This document shows, piece after piece, positions 23,614 to 32,829 of a DNA stretch of 55,530 nucleotides. The notes below the pieces were generated by a model. It did no database searches and was not told the DNA's origin. It saw nothing but the letters and a program-made list of their open reading frames with translations. The first letter of the stretch is position 1. Each line of letters opens with the position of its first letter. The position numbers were made by a program, and so were the translations under genes. The stretch comes from Methylobacter sp. GTDB taxonomy: Bacteria; Pseudomonadota; Gammaproteobacteria; Methylococcales; Methylomonadaceae. The stretch is taken from contig NZ_JALOCF010000026.1 of assembly GCF_023227905.1 (NCBI RefSeq), positions 1 through 55,530 on the forward strand. The letters are read 5' to 3'.

Positions 23614-24012
23614 CTACTGATACATTTCAGGCATGGAATCCCAAGCTTGCTTAATTTCCTTCATCAAAGCCTGAACTTCATCAAGTATTTCAATGCTATT
23701 TTCGGCGCTGGCTTTAAACAGCTGGGTGTTGATGTACTCATACAAGCTCATTAAGTTAGCTGCAATATCGCCGCCTTTTTCAATATCCACACCATCTATT
23801 AAGCCACCGACAATAGCAGCAGCCTTGGAAATCTGCACACTCTTATCTTGAAAATCGCCTCGCTCAATACCGCCTTTTGCAGCATTGACTCGCATCAAAA
23901 AGCCGCTCATCAGCATCTGTATCAACTTATGCGGCGATGCACCATCTATCACAGACTCGGCATGTACGGCCGCATATTTATTCGCATTATTTCTATACGC
24001 TGCAGATATCAT
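23614..24012 (-). CDS. fliS: flagellin export chaperone FliS
   Basis: 132 aa. The YAAVHAESVIDGASPHKLIQ segment near the N-terminus, the GFLMRVNAAKGGIERGDFQD segment and NLMSLYEYINTQLFKAS are typical FliS. It binds the C-terminus of flagellin in the cytoplasm and prevents early polymerisation. Lies 8 bases after fliD. Confidence 0.94.
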   Translation of the reverse strand: MISAAYRNNANKYAAVHAESVIDGASPHKLIQMLMSGFLMRVNAAKGGIERGDFQDKSVQISKAAAIVGGLIDGVDIEKGGDIAANLMSLYEYINTQLFKASAENSIEILDEVQALMKEIKQAWDSMPEMYQ

Positions 24013-24020
24013 CTTTTACC

Positions 24021-25406
24021 TCACCCGTTTAATTGTGCTACATAGCTGCTCAAAAAAGAGCCCGTTGATTGAAACCGGCCCACTGCCGTATCCATCGCGA
24101 TAAACTGCTTCAGCAAACTTTTTTGCACGTTATCTAAATGTAGTTGAACAGTACTGCGTTTGTCGCTGAGCGCTTTTAACTGCTTACTCAGCGAAGTTTG
24201 TCGGGAATCCAGAGCCCCTCCGGTTTGCAAGTATTGCGTCACCTTCGCTTTTAACCGGGTAGCCACCCCATCAGTTGATGAAAACACATCGCTTACCGAT
24301 GACAGATTGGCCGCTAAGGCTTTATCAAGCTTGGCGCTATCCAACGTCATTACGCCGTCTTTATCTATATCGATGCCAATGGTTTTCAGGGTATTATAAC
24401 TATTGCTTGCTGAAGTGACTGGGCTGCTGGCCAGTTGCCGTAAGTCATTCCTAATGGTTCGCAGAGTCGAATCACCTAATAATGCGCCGTTGCTGCCGCC
24501 CGACGTACCTGCAAACTTGCCAAGGCTAGCGGTCGTGCTATTCAAGGTGTTATACGCCGTCACAAAACCTGAAATAGTTTCTTTGATTGCCGCATTGTCT
24601 AATTGAATGTCCACATTTACATCCGTGTTTAACGCTGCTGTCGATTGCAAATTCAGCGTCACGCCCTGCAACACATCAGTAATAATATTGCTACTGCGTG
24701 TGGCGGCCTGCCCATCTATTAAAATTTTAGCATCCGCTGCTGCCACACCGGTAAAGTTTGCCGGCACCGACGTATCCAATCGGCTTAAACCTGCGTCACC
24801 AGTAACCGCCACAGAAAACCCATTGGCCAGGCCGGTATCTTTGGACGTCAATACCAGTTTTGATATGGTGCCGGTATTGGTTGCATTATTAACGTTGATA
24901 ATACTCGCAGTCACACCATTATTATCTGCCGCACTATTGATGGTGTCTCGGATACCTGCCAGAGTGTTGTTGCTTGCATCAATTGTTACCGAAAATGGTG
25001 TTTTAGCCCCCACTGAAAATGTCATTGTACCCGAGCCGACCACCTCGGTAGCTCCAGCAAATTCAGTCGCAGCAATGGAGCTCTGCGCCTTGGCTAATTG
25101 AGTTACTTGCATCACATGCGAGCCTGCTATCGAACCCGAACCAGTTGTGACTTTTACAACGGATTCATTGCCGGATACCGCCTTGGTAGTTTTGAACAGA
25201 TTTATGTCATTAAGTTTTTGCACGGCTGTCTGAAAAGTTGATAATGCACTTTTTAGACTACCCAGACCACTCACTATGGCTTTTGTGGCGGTTTCCTGCC
25301 GGGCAATAGCATTAAATTGAGGCTGACCTTCCGCGGCAACCAACTGGCTAACAATGCCATTGATATCCATACCACTGCCAATGCCTAACGCCGATGAAAT
25401 AGCCAT
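24021..25406 (-). CDS. fliD: flagellar filament capping protein FliD
   Basis: 461 aa. The N-terminal ISSALGIGSGMDINGIVSQL and the C-terminal QLKALSDKRSTVQLHLDNVQ helix with FIAMDTAVGRFQSTGSFLSS are diagnostic. The middle (FliD_N and FliD_C domains) is Ser/Thr/Ala-rich. FliD caps the filament tip and guides flagellin folding. It lies 31 bases after flaG. Confidence 0.96.
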   Translation of the reverse strand: MAISSALGIGSGMDINGIVSQLVAAEGQPQFNAIARQETATKAIVSGLGSLKSALSTFQTAVQKLNDINLFKTTKAVSGNESVVKVTTGSGSIAGSHVMQVTQLAKAQSSIAATEFAGATEVVGSGTMTFSVGAKTPFSVTIDASNNTLAGIRDTINSAADNNGVTASIINVNNATNTGTISKLVLTSKDTGLANGFSVAVTGDAGLSRLDTSVPANFTGVAAADAKILIDGQAATRSSNIITDVLQGVTLNLQSTAALNTDVNVDIQLDNAAIKETISGFVTAYNTLNSTTASLGKFAGTSGGSNGALLGDSTLRTIRNDLRQLASSPVTSASNSYNTLKTIGIDIDKDGVMTLDSAKLDKALAANLSSVSDVFSSTDGVATRLKAKVTQYLQTGGALDSRQTSLSKQLKALSDKRSTVQLHLDNVQKSLLKQFIAMDTAVGRFQSTGSFLSSYVAQLNG

Positions 25407-25437
25407 AACTCTCTCCTACCTTTAGTTATTCAAACCG

Positions 25438-25848
25438 CTAAACCCTGTCCTGAAGCAGGGTACCCTGATCACCGTCCATCTCCTGCATTCTTTTAATGAA
25501 TGCCAGCATTTCCTCGGTAGGTATTTGCCGCACTACATCGCCGCTTTTGCTATCGACAATCTTGACCACAACCTTTTGAGTCGAATCATCAACCTGAAAC
25601 TCCAAGTTACGATTGATCTCCTGCAGTATTGAGTTGCCCTTTGTCGCAGCCGTTTTCACTAACTCCAGAGAAGTTTCTTGAGCATCGGCTTTTGATGCGG
25701 CAGCCTGCGTTTTTATTCCTTCATCAGACACGGCTACGGCGGCACTCTTCACATTAGCATTGTCTGAAACAACTTCCCGGTCATTTTGCTTATTTCTCAG
25801 GGCTGTCACAGGAACAAGCTTAGATACATTAGTAATTTCACTGTTCAT
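25438..25848 (-). CDS. flaG: FlaG family protein
   Basis: 136 aa. The C-terminal half (LEFQVDDSTQKVVVKIVDSK, GDVVRQIPTEEMLAFIKRMQ) is the FlaG domain; the N-terminal half is low complexity. FlaG proteins affect filament length in several bacteria. It lies between flagellin 2 and fliD. Only 26 bases separate its start from the flagellin 2 terminator and I see no promoter there, so it probably depends on read-through. Confidence 0.88.
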   Translation of the reverse strand: MNSEITNVSKLVPVTALRNKQNDREVVSDNANVKSAAVAVSDEGIKTQAAASKADAQETSLELVKTAATKGNSILQEINRNLEFQVDDSTQKVVVKIVDSKSGDVVRQIPTEEMLAFIKRMQEMDGDQGTLLQDRV

Positions 25849-25874
25849 GACACCAACCTAATTTCTATGTGTTC

Positions 25875-25897
25875 AAAAAGGGAGGCCAAAGCCTCCC
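25875..25897 (-). terminator. terminator after flagellin 2
   Basis: Stem GGGAGGC/GCCTCCC with a four-base loop, followed on the minus strand by five T. It lies 19 bases after the flagellin 2 stop and would lower, not necessarily abolish, expression of flaG-fliD-fliS-fliT relative to flagellin. Confidence 0.88.
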
Positions 25898-25915
25898 CGA
25901 TTATTACCATGAAGC

Positions 25916-26755
25916 CTACCTGAGCAAACTAAGCACTGATTGTCCTGACTGATTGGCTTGCGCCAACATCGCGGTACCGGCTTGCTGCAAGATCTGGTTG
26001 CGGCTCAAGCTGGCTGTTTCCGCCGCAAAGTCAGTATCGGTGATCCGTGAGCGGGCTGCCGCTTGGTTCTCGATAGAAGACTGCAAGTTGCTGATGGTGG
26101 TGGTAAACCGGTTTTGGATCGCGCCCAAACTCGCTCTGGCGGTATCAATGGCTTTAATAGCCGTATCTAAGGCATCAATCGCTGCCGAAGCACCGGTCGC
26201 AGTCGCGTTGCTTCCTATGCTCGCTCCAGTAACGCCGGATATGGTCACGGACAGATTGGCAATATCGATCGAGATATGGTTATCCGCATCGGTATTGGCG
26301 CCTACCTGAATAGCCGCGCCGCCGGACAACGAGCCATTGATGATTTTCTTGCCGTTGAATTCGGTGTTGGAAATAATCCGGGTCAACTCATCATTCAACT
26401 GTTTGAATTCGGTCTGGATTTTTTCCCTATCTGCTGACGTTATTGCGGCATCGTTAGCCGATTGCACGGCCAGGTCGCGCATCCGCTGCATGGTTTCGGT
26501 CATGGTGCCCATCGCCGATTCGGCGGTTTGCGCCATGGAAATGCCGTCGTTGGCATTGCGGACCGCCACGGTCATGCCGCGGATCTGTGAGGTCATCTTG
26601 TTACTGATCGCCAACCCGGCCGCATCGTCTTTGGCGGAGTTAACCCGCAAACCGGATGATAAACGCTCCATGGACGTAGTCAGGTTATTACTAGTCGAGG
26701 TCAACTGACGCTGACTATTAATGGACCCTATATTTGTGTTAATTACCAATGCCAT
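25916..26755 (-). CDS. fliC: flagellin 2
   Basis: 279 aa, same length as flagellin 1. Both ends are diagnostic (VINTNIGSINSQRQL; QAGTAMLAQANQSGQSVLSL). It differs from flagellin 1 mainly in residues 2-30, ~145-190 and the last few residues; residues ~31-100 and 200-250 are almost identical. It is transcribed from a consensus sigma-28 promoter, unlike flagellin 1, and is followed by a terminator and then flaG-fliD-fliS-fliT. Confidence 0.96.
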   Translation of the reverse strand: MALVINTNIGSINSQRQLTSTSNNLTTSMERLSSGLRVNSAKDDAAGLAISNKMTSQIRGMTVAVRNANDGISMAQTAESAMGTMTETMQRMRDLAVQSANDAAITSADREKIQTEFKQLNDELTRIISNTEFNGKKIINGSLSGGAAIQVGANTDADNHISIDIANLSVTISGVTGASIGSNATATGASAAIDALDTAIKAIDTARASLGAIQNRFTTTISNLQSSIENQAAARSRITDTDFAAETASLSRNQILQQAGTAMLAQANQSGQSVLSLLR

Positions 26756-26822
26756 GATCTTATCCTCTTAAAATACCCAATAAATGCAGTTTGTTAAAAC
26801 TGCTTTTTTAAACTCGTAATAG

Positions 26823-26849
26823 TTATCGGCGTATTAATAAATTCCTTTA
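26823..26849 (-). promoter_or_regulatory. sigma-28 promoter for flagellin 2
   Basis: On the minus strand TAAAGGAA (26842-26849), 11 bases, GCCGATAA (26823-26830). The -10 is perfect and the spacing exact. It lies 68 bases before the ATG. Confidence 0.85.
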
Positions 26850-26919
26850 ATTATTTTTTGCGAAATTTCCTGATCATTTTAAGCATTGTTCATCGGCAAG
26901 CATTATCGCCATTTATCCA

Positions 26920-27882
26920 CTATGCACTCGCAAAAGAAGTTATGAAATAATTTTTTAATTCAGCGTTAAGACTGATTTTGTAATCACCACGGCTAGGCGA
27001 ATTTACCCCCACAAAATCGATCTCCTTCATTCCCTGCTCAAACGCACCTTTTATCATCTGTAACAGCAAAAAACTGCCTGCACCAGTGTTCCTGTAAACA
27101 GGATCATTCGCACCAAACAAATAATAAGCGGTTCTATCGTCGTAGAGGAATAAAACGGCGGATACCGGCCTCTCATCCAGCAACGCGACGCTCATTTTTC
27201 CATAACTACCTGCAATGGCATGCTTACAAATGGACCTAACCAACACTGAATCCTGATTGCCTCTTTCTATACTTTGACGTTCAAAAGTCATGGCATGAAG
27301 AGAATCAAGCATGCCTTCATCGCTACTAAAGTCAAGCTTCAGCATCTGAGATGCTTTTTTAAACTCCTGTCTTCTGCACGATCTTATCGATGACAGATAA
27401 GCATCAAAATTATCGTATTTCTCTAAATCCAGAACACCCGTATAGCGCAAATCTAATTTAAATAGCCCTTTATCCGGCTCGTGATAATTATGCCACAGAA
27501 ACGGGCGGAGATCGCTTAATCGCCATGTCTGACACAGGCAGCATTTCTTGTAATGTTCGGTTAACTGGCTTATGAAATATTCGACAACCTTAAACTCATG
27601 GGTAATTTGAGAGTGCGCCGACTGGCCTGCGCTACCAGTCAGCAAAACTCCCTGGAATTGGGTAAAGGGATAGGGCCTAGCTATGGGTTCGCCAGCCTCT
27701 GAATATATCAGCACCGCACCCGCAACAATTTGGCCTTTCTCGTAACAAGTCACTAAGTCATAATCGGCATTCAGAGAATCCAGAAACTTAGTGTAAACGA
27801 ATATACTCCGTTGCGGAGATGTCAATACAAAAGCATCCCATGCTTGCTTACTCTCTTTAAAATTAATTTCCCAAACACTCAT
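26920..27882 (-). CDS. FemAB/GNAT-like acyltransferase
   Basis: 320 aa. The C-terminal half (ISLNAEL ending; VALLDERPVSAVLFLYDDRT, YYLFGANDPVYRNTGAGSFL, EIDFVGVNSPSRGDYKISLN) resembles the FemAB-like/BioF2-type acetyltransferase fold. The substrate is unknown. It is the last gene of the pseudaminic acid operon, starting directly after the methyltransferase stop, so it could acylate the sugar or the glycoprotein. Flagellin 2 follows on the same strand. Confidence 0.65.
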   Translation of the reverse strand: MSVWEINFKESKQAWDAFVLTSPQRSIFVYTKFLDSLNADYDLVTCYEKGQIVAGAVLIYSEAGEPIARPYPFTQFQGVLLTGSAGQSAHSQITHEFKVVEYFISQLTEHYKKCCLCQTWRLSDLRPFLWHNYHEPDKGLFKLDLRYTGVLDLEKYDNFDAYLSSIRSCRRQEFKKASQMLKLDFSSDEGMLDSLHAMTFERQSIERGNQDSVLVRSICKHAIAGSYGKMSVALLDERPVSAVLFLYDDRTAYYLFGANDPVYRNTGAGSFLLLQMIKGAFEQGMKEIDFVGVNSPSRGDYKISLNAELKNYFITSFASA

Positions 27883-28533
27883 TTATGAAACAGTCTCCCT
27901 GATGGAATCCCATAATTCATCCTTGAAAACAGCAACGGTATAGTTATAGGGTAAATTATGATGAACCAAGGTCGTACGCCTGGAGAGATTTTCTATGCAA
28001 AATGACAGCATCTCGGCGGGGTTCATGTAAAACATGTGATCATCTCGATAGCTGACATGAGTTGAAATCATGTTAAAAACCATGACTTCGCCAGACAATG
28101 CATACATCTTTTTTAAAAATGCATGCACCCAATCCTGAGTCTGGCCGACATTGACGTTAAAGAGGCCGCTCAGAACCACGTAATCAAAACGTTGATCAAA
28201 GTCTTCACCCATAATGTCTACATTTTCGACGCTAATATTCCGGAATCGCTTTCGCGCCTGGGCAAGCAGCATCTCATTGATGTCATAGCCGGTATAGCTC
28301 CCTCTGAATCCAAGAAAATTTAAGAACTTGTAAAACTCTCCATTGCCGCAGCCCAGATCGAGCAGCGCTTTCTTGCTACTATTCAAATCCAGATGTTTGG
28401 CAATTTCATAAAACCTGAGATATTGCGTCTGAGGATCGTCCCATAGAACCGATTTGCTGCTAATACCATGCTTTCCTGCGGCAGCGTTATATTTCTCAAT
28501 TTGCCGTGCGTTTATATTATCGTTTTCTGTCAT
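27883..28533 (-). CDS. class I SAM-dependent methyltransferase
   Basis: 216 aa. Motif I LLDLGCGNGEF (57-67) and a motif II/III region (YTGYDINEMLLAQARKRF, FDYVVLSGLFNVN) define a Rossmann-fold methyltransferase. The target is not evident. In the sugar operon, 19 bases after the GT-B-like gene and directly before the FemAB-like gene; possibly O- or N-methylates the nonulosonic acid. Confidence 0.75.
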   Translation of the reverse strand: MTENDNINARQIEKYNAAAGKHGISSKSVLWDDPQTQYLRFYEIAKHLDLNSSKKALLDLGCGNGEFYKFLNFLGFRGSYTGYDINEMLLAQARKRFRNISVENVDIMGEDFDQRFDYVVLSGLFNVNVGQTQDWVHAFLKKMYALSGEVMVFNMISTHVSYRDDHMFYMNPAEMLSFCIENLSRRTTLVHHNLPYNYTVAVFKDELWDSIRETVS

Positions 28534-28552
28534 AAATAATGGCCTGAAGCAG

Positions 28553-29458
28553 TTACTTCTTCACAAGCTCTCTGAGGTGCAGAATATCCGTTTGCGGAAG
28601 CCGACAAATTGGCCCACTGGGCGGGATACAGCTAATCACCTTCTTGTGCGCCAATATCCCATTGACTAAAGCCATACTTTCGCAACCAACAACCACATCA
28701 GACTCTACAATTTCCTCGATCAACGGCTTGCCGCCGCTCAATTTAACAATGCCGGCGTATTCATCCAAAATCCAATCATACTTACCCGAAATATCGGAAG
28801 GATGCGGGCGGATCACGACTCTATCAACAAGATCGCCGAGCACTTGTATATTTTTCAAAAAGTATTCGATTGCATCAAATTCGGTGTACCCCCAATAACG
28901 CTCATCGCCATACCGCAGACGGGCGTGATCTGAAATATTGTCGCAAACAAACAAAACTTTTTTTCCTCCTCCCTTTTGCGAACCTTTGCTTGCCTCAAGA
29001 TCAGCAATTTTTTGCTTGAGTTCAAGAAAATACGGATTAGGAACAAGCTGAATGGGAATACCCGGAAAATGTTCTCGAGCCAGCCTTTCCGCATCACCAT
29101 CGCCCACCCATAGCTCGCTAGGAAGATGTTGAACTCCATTACGCTCAAAACGCTGCCGATAATTGACCCAGTGATCCAAAAAGGCGACGACATGCTTTTG
29201 CGCATTATGCGCTTGTTCTATCGCGCGCCACTCTAAATCCGATTGCCAACCAGTTCCACATAGGCACCAATCGCAAGCTGATATAGCCTCTTCCAGCGTA
29301 CATATCTCAACAGTCTCAAACCCGCGCTTGAAAACATTGACTGCCGGCCCCTCTAGCACCAATTTACAACAAATATTGTTCTGCGCGACATAGCTGGCGA
29401 GTATTTCCGCCCCACCCGCATCATGCGAAACGATGGCGACGATTCCGGAATGACTCAT
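28553..29458 (-). CDS. unrecognised GT-B-like protein
   Basis: 301 aa from the ATG at 29458 (TAGGAAAG ribosome site, 8 bases after the aminotransferase stop); an upstream start at 29494 would overlap that gene. N-terminal VAIVSHDAGGAEILASYVAQ looks like a Rossmann half. The C-terminal half has VVIRPHPSDISGKYDWILDE and VVGCESMALVNGILAHKKVI, a layout seen in GT-B glycosyltransferases and related capsule/sialyl proteins with an RPHP motif. I do not recognise the family. Context suggests sugar activation or transfer in nonulosonic acid metabolism. Confidence 0.55.
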   Translation of the reverse strand: MSHSGIVAIVSHDAGGAEILASYVAQNNICCKLVLEGPAVNVFKRGFETVEICTLEEAISACDWCLCGTGWQSDLEWRAIEQAHNAQKHVVAFLDHWVNYRQRFERNGVQHLPSELWVGDGDAERLAREHFPGIPIQLVPNPYFLELKQKIADLEASKGSQKGGGKKVLFVCDNISDHARLRYGDERYWGYTEFDAIEYFLKNIQVLGDLVDRVVIRPHPSDISGKYDWILDEYAGIVKLSGGKPLIEEIVESDVVVGCESMALVNGILAHKKVISCIPPSGPICRLPQTDILHLRELVKK

Positions 29459-29466
29459 AAACTTTC

Positions 29467-30744
29467 CTACTTTAATAGCTCGAGGCTTTTCCACACCTTC
29501 TGGAAAGCCGTGACAATCAAATCGACGTCATCCTCGGTGAGATCAAATACGCACATGCCGAAACCCAGATAAGTTGAATCGTTGAGCTGTTCCGCCACCG
29601 GGCAGATGCCCTTGCTGTAATCGACCTCCCGTCGGCAAAGGCTCGATGTCCACGGAAACCCCATGGAACCGTAGGCTATTTTGCGCTGATATAGCGGTAA
29701 TAGGTGAATATTCTGGTAGTGTTGACTCACTGCAACGCCTTCGGCCTGCAGGGCGGCATGAATGCGCTCCCGGCTAACGCCCAATTTCTCAATATCCAAC
29801 ACCATCGGGTAGACGTAATAAACATGAGTGCAGCCCGGTTTCACCACCGGTGTACGAAGACCTCGCAATTCAGCCAATCCTTCCGTCAGCCGATTAGCCA
29901 ATACTTGCCGGGACTGGACAAACCGGTTGAGCTTTTTGAGCTGCTCAATCCCGATCGCACATTCAATCTCTCCCAGCCGGAAGTTATGGCCGATCATATT
30001 TGAAAGGTTGGTCACGCCTTTGTCACCCACGACGACTTCTGCATGGTTGCGAATCAGCTGCAATCTCTCGGCGATCTCGTCATTATCGGTGACCAGTATC
30101 CCGCCCTCGCCGGTGTGGATATGCTTATGATAATTAAGACTGTACCCGCCCACATCGGCGAGAGTGCCGGCGTATTTGCCCTTGTAAAGAGCGCCGGGCG
30201 CTTGCGCGGTATCGGAGATGACCTTGAGCCCGTGTTTGGCCGCGATTGCCATCAACGCATCCATATCGGCCGATTGACCGAATATGTCGGCCACGATAAT
30301 TGCCTTGGTGTAAAGCGTGATGTTTGCCTCGACTGACTTGGGGTCCAGATTAAAAGTCTCGGGATCAATATCTGCAAACACCGGGATTGCATTCCAGTGC
30401 AATATGGCTGTTGCAGTTGCACTCATGGTCCAAGGCGTCACAATGACTTCGTCGCCCGGTTCTATACCAATCGCGCCTACCGCAGCGATAAGGCCCGAGG
30501 TCCAGGAATTTACCGTGACAGCGTGCTTTACTCCAAAATACTCGGCGCACTGACGTTCAAATTCCCTTACCTTGGGACCGCCGTAAAAATCCTCATGCCA
30601 TGCGCCCATAAATTGGGAGAGCACGCCGCTTTCAATCACCTGTTTAGCGGCTTCAACTTCCTCTGAACCGATGGGGTTGTAGCGTTTAAAAGTCGATTGG
30701 ATGGTTTTGGGGCCACCCAACAGCGCGAGTTTCGGATTGCTCAT
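29467..30744 (-). CDS. DegT/DnrJ/EryC1/StrS-family sugar aminotransferase
   Basis: 425 aa. PLP-fold type I with the internal-aldimine Lys at K207 in NYHKHIHTGEGG, the substrate loop DIDPETFNLDP and VISDTAQAPGALYKGK. It is a second DegT-type enzyme besides PseC in the same operon. It follows the Gfo/Idh oxidoreductase by 18 bases, a pairing often seen where an oxidised sugar hydroxyl is then aminated. Sugar substrate unknown. Confidence 0.82.
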   Translation of the reverse strand: MSNPKLALLGGPKTIQSTFKRYNPIGSEEVEAAKQVIESGVLSQFMGAWHEDFYGGPKVREFERQCAEYFGVKHAVTVNSWTSGLIAAVGAIGIEPGDEVIVTPWTMSATATAILHWNAIPVFADIDPETFNLDPKSVEANITLYTKAIIVADIFGQSADMDALMAIAAKHGLKVISDTAQAPGALYKGKYAGTLADVGGYSLNYHKHIHTGEGGILVTDNDEIAERLQLIRNHAEVVVGDKGVTNLSNMIGHNFRLGEIECAIGIEQLKKLNRFVQSRQVLANRLTEGLAELRGLRTPVVKPGCTHVYYVYPMVLDIEKLGVSRERIHAALQAEGVAVSQHYQNIHLLPLYQRKIAYGSMGFPWTSSLCRREVDYSKGICPVAEQLNDSTYLGFGMCVFDLTEDDVDLIVTAFQKVWKSLELLK

Positions 30745-30762
30745 ATTGATCGTTGTTATTTG

Positions 30763-31776
30763 TTATAGTTCTTGTGCATCTTGCCTGGCGTCCTGCTTAA
30801 TTTGCTCGCAAACACATTGCGCGGCAAGCGCCGATTCCCCTGTGCTCGCCAGCGGATCGCCATCTGTGATAGCACGGTAAATATTATCGACAGCATTGAG
30901 CATAGCACCTGAATATTGCCCCGCTCGGCGAACGCCCGCGTCAAGCGTGCGATAACCTTTGAAGGTTTCGCTATCCTGGGCGCGGCGCTCGCGCCAGAAC
31001 AGTCCGCCCTCTTCAATCGTCAATGTGCCTTGCGAAAAAACCAATTGCAGCTCAAAGATGGCATAGTCCTCGGCATGGCCGCAAGCAAGCAGCACCGGTA
31101 TGCCTTGAGGTCCCTCCAGCCAGACCGGTAGCGTCGGGTCATCGGCAAAAAAATCATTGATGGGCTTGCCAGCCTTGACAATATCCATAGGACCGATAAG
31201 CAAGTGCAGAAGATCCAGCATATGGGAGCCGTTGTTCGCTATGCCCTTATTATAATAGCCAACGACTGAGCGCAACGCTCCCCATCGGCCTGACTGCATA
31301 TCGGCTTGAAGTTTTATAACCTCAGCATCCCAACGGCGCGTGTAGTTTACCGCCAGCGGAATATTCAATTGCGCGCATTCTGCGACCAGCCTTTTAGTTT
31401 CTGCGACCGATGCTGTCAGCGGTTTTTCGCAGAAAATCAGCTTGGGACTCAATCGCGAAGCAATTTCCAGATCATGGGCATGACAATCCGTTGGCGAGCA
31501 GATGCTAATCACATCAAATTGATTGCAGGCTCCCAAGGCCTCTTGAATGGAGCGGAAACCGACGGGCACGCCCCAAGCGGCCATGAATTCGCTACGCCGA
31601 TTGTCGTCCGGCTCGACACAGGCCGCCAACCTGAATCGCTCATCACGGCTATATGCGCCTGCATGGGTATATGGCAAATATCCCGCTTGGCGGCCCTGAT
31701 CAAAACCGCCGGCAATGTTGCCACAACCCACAATCAGAACCTGCAAAGGCGCTAAATCAGTGCTTGCCGCGTTCAT
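30763..31776 (-). CDS. Gfo/Idh/MocA-family oxidoreductase
   Basis: 337 aa from the ATG at 31776, whose ATGA overlaps the pseI stop; a start 15 bases earlier is possible but less likely. N-terminal NAD-binding GCGNIAGGF (17-25), the family EKP motif (117-119, FCEKPLTASVA) and a C-terminal alpha/beta domain. It would oxidise a sugar hydroxyl, perhaps to feed the DegT aminotransferase behind it. Substrate unknown. Confidence 0.82.
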   Translation of the reverse strand: MNAASTDLAPLQVLIVGCGNIAGGFDQGRQAGYLPYTHAGAYSRDERFRLAACVEPDDNRRSEFMAAWGVPVGFRSIQEALGACNQFDVISICSPTDCHAHDLEIASRLSPKLIFCEKPLTASVAETKRLVAECAQLNIPLAVNYTRRWDAEVIKLQADMQSGRWGALRSVVGYYNKGIANNGSHMLDLLHLLIGPMDIVKAGKPINDFFADDPTLPVWLEGPQGIPVLLACGHAEDYAIFELQLVFSQGTLTIEEGGLFWRERRAQDSETFKGYRTLDAGVRRAGQYSGAMLNAVDNIYRAITDGDPLASTGESALAAQCVCEQIKQDARQDAQEL

Positions 31777-32828
31777 TTGATCAGCTCCCATCCCAATGCC
31801 GTTCCCTTCTTTACATCGTGCTTCAAGGACTTGCCCAGCAGCTGTTCCTGATATTTTGTCGGTAATCCCAAACCCGGCCGGATTGCGCGCACATTGTCGC
31901 GCGTCAACACATCGCCGGCCTTCAGGTCTTGCACAATATAAAGTGAGCGGCGGAACTGGAGAGACTTCTGTTCGGCCTCAGTCGGGCCGTAGCTCACATG
32001 CCCCAACGCCTGCCGGGCACGTTCGGTTTCAATCACTAGCTGCGCCATTTCATCGGGTTCCATTGAAAAAGTACTGTCCACGCCACCCTCGGCACGATTG
32101 AGAGTAAAGTGCTTTTCAATGACAGTCGCCCCCAACGCCACACTGACCACCGATACGCCTATTCCCATCGTGTGATCGGAAAGCCCCACTTCGCAGCCGA
32201 ACAGCTCACGCATATGGGGGATGGTCAGAATATTGGTGTTTTCGGGCGTGGCCGGGTAAGTGCTGGTGCATTTGAGCAGGACCAAGTCCTTGCAACCTGC
32301 GCCTCGTGCCGCGCGCACGGTTTCATCGAGCTCGGCGACCGTCGCCATGCCGGTTGAAATGATCAGCGGCTTTCCGGTAGCCGCCACGCGGCGGATTAAC
32401 GGCAAATCGGTATTTTCGAAAGACGCAATTTTGTAGCAAGGCGCACCCAGGCTTTCGAGAAAATCCACTGCCGTGCCGTCGAACGGCGTGCTGAAAGCGA
32501 TAATGCCCCGCTCACGCGCCCTATCGAAAATGGGTTTGTGCCATTCCCATGGTGTGTAGGCTTCTCCGTAAAGCTGGTATAAAGACGCTCCCGCCCACAG
32601 ACTCTTAGGGTCGCTAATATGGAACTCGCGCTCGTTCAGATCCAGCGTCATCGTATCCGGGGTGTAAGTCTGAATTTTCAGTGCATGCGCACCGGTTCTG
32701 GCGGCGGAGTCCACGATCTCAAGGGCGCGCTCAAGCGACTGGTTATGGTTGCCCGACATCTCGGCGATGATAAAGGGAGCATGGCCTCGTCCGATTGATC
32801 TCCCGGCAATCTTGAATACATTATTCAT
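31773..32828 (-). CDS. pseI: pseudaminic acid synthase PseI
   Basis: 351 aa from the ATG at 32828, one base after the pseG-pseH stop; a longer reading frame to 32927 lies inside that gene and is not used. NeuB-type TIM barrel with IIAEMSGNHNQSLERALEIV near the N-terminus, then YTPDTMTLDL, YKIASFENTDLPLIRRVA and GLSDHTMGIG. A C-terminal SAF/antifreeze-like domain (~285-351) follows. The wording is PseI rather than NeuB or LegI. It condenses PEP with 2,4-diacetamido-2,4,6-trideoxy-L-altrose to form pseudaminic acid. Confidence 0.92.
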   Translation of the reverse strand: MNNVFKIAGRSIGRGHAPFIIAEMSGNHNQSLERALEIVDSAARTGAHALKIQTYTPDTMTLDLNEREFHISDPKSLWAGASLYQLYGEAYTPWEWHKPIFDRARERGIIAFSTPFDGTAVDFLESLGAPCYKIASFENTDLPLIRRVAATGKPLIISTGMATVAELDETVRAARGAGCKDLVLLKCTSTYPATPENTNILTIPHMRELFGCEVGLSDHTMGIGVSVVSVALGATVIEKHFTLNRAEGGVDSTFSMEPDEMAQLVIETERARQALGHVSYGPTEAEQKSLQFRRSLYIVQDLKAGDVLTRDNVRAIRPGLGLPTKYQEQLLGKSLKHDVKKGTALGWELIK

Positions 32829-32829
32829 A

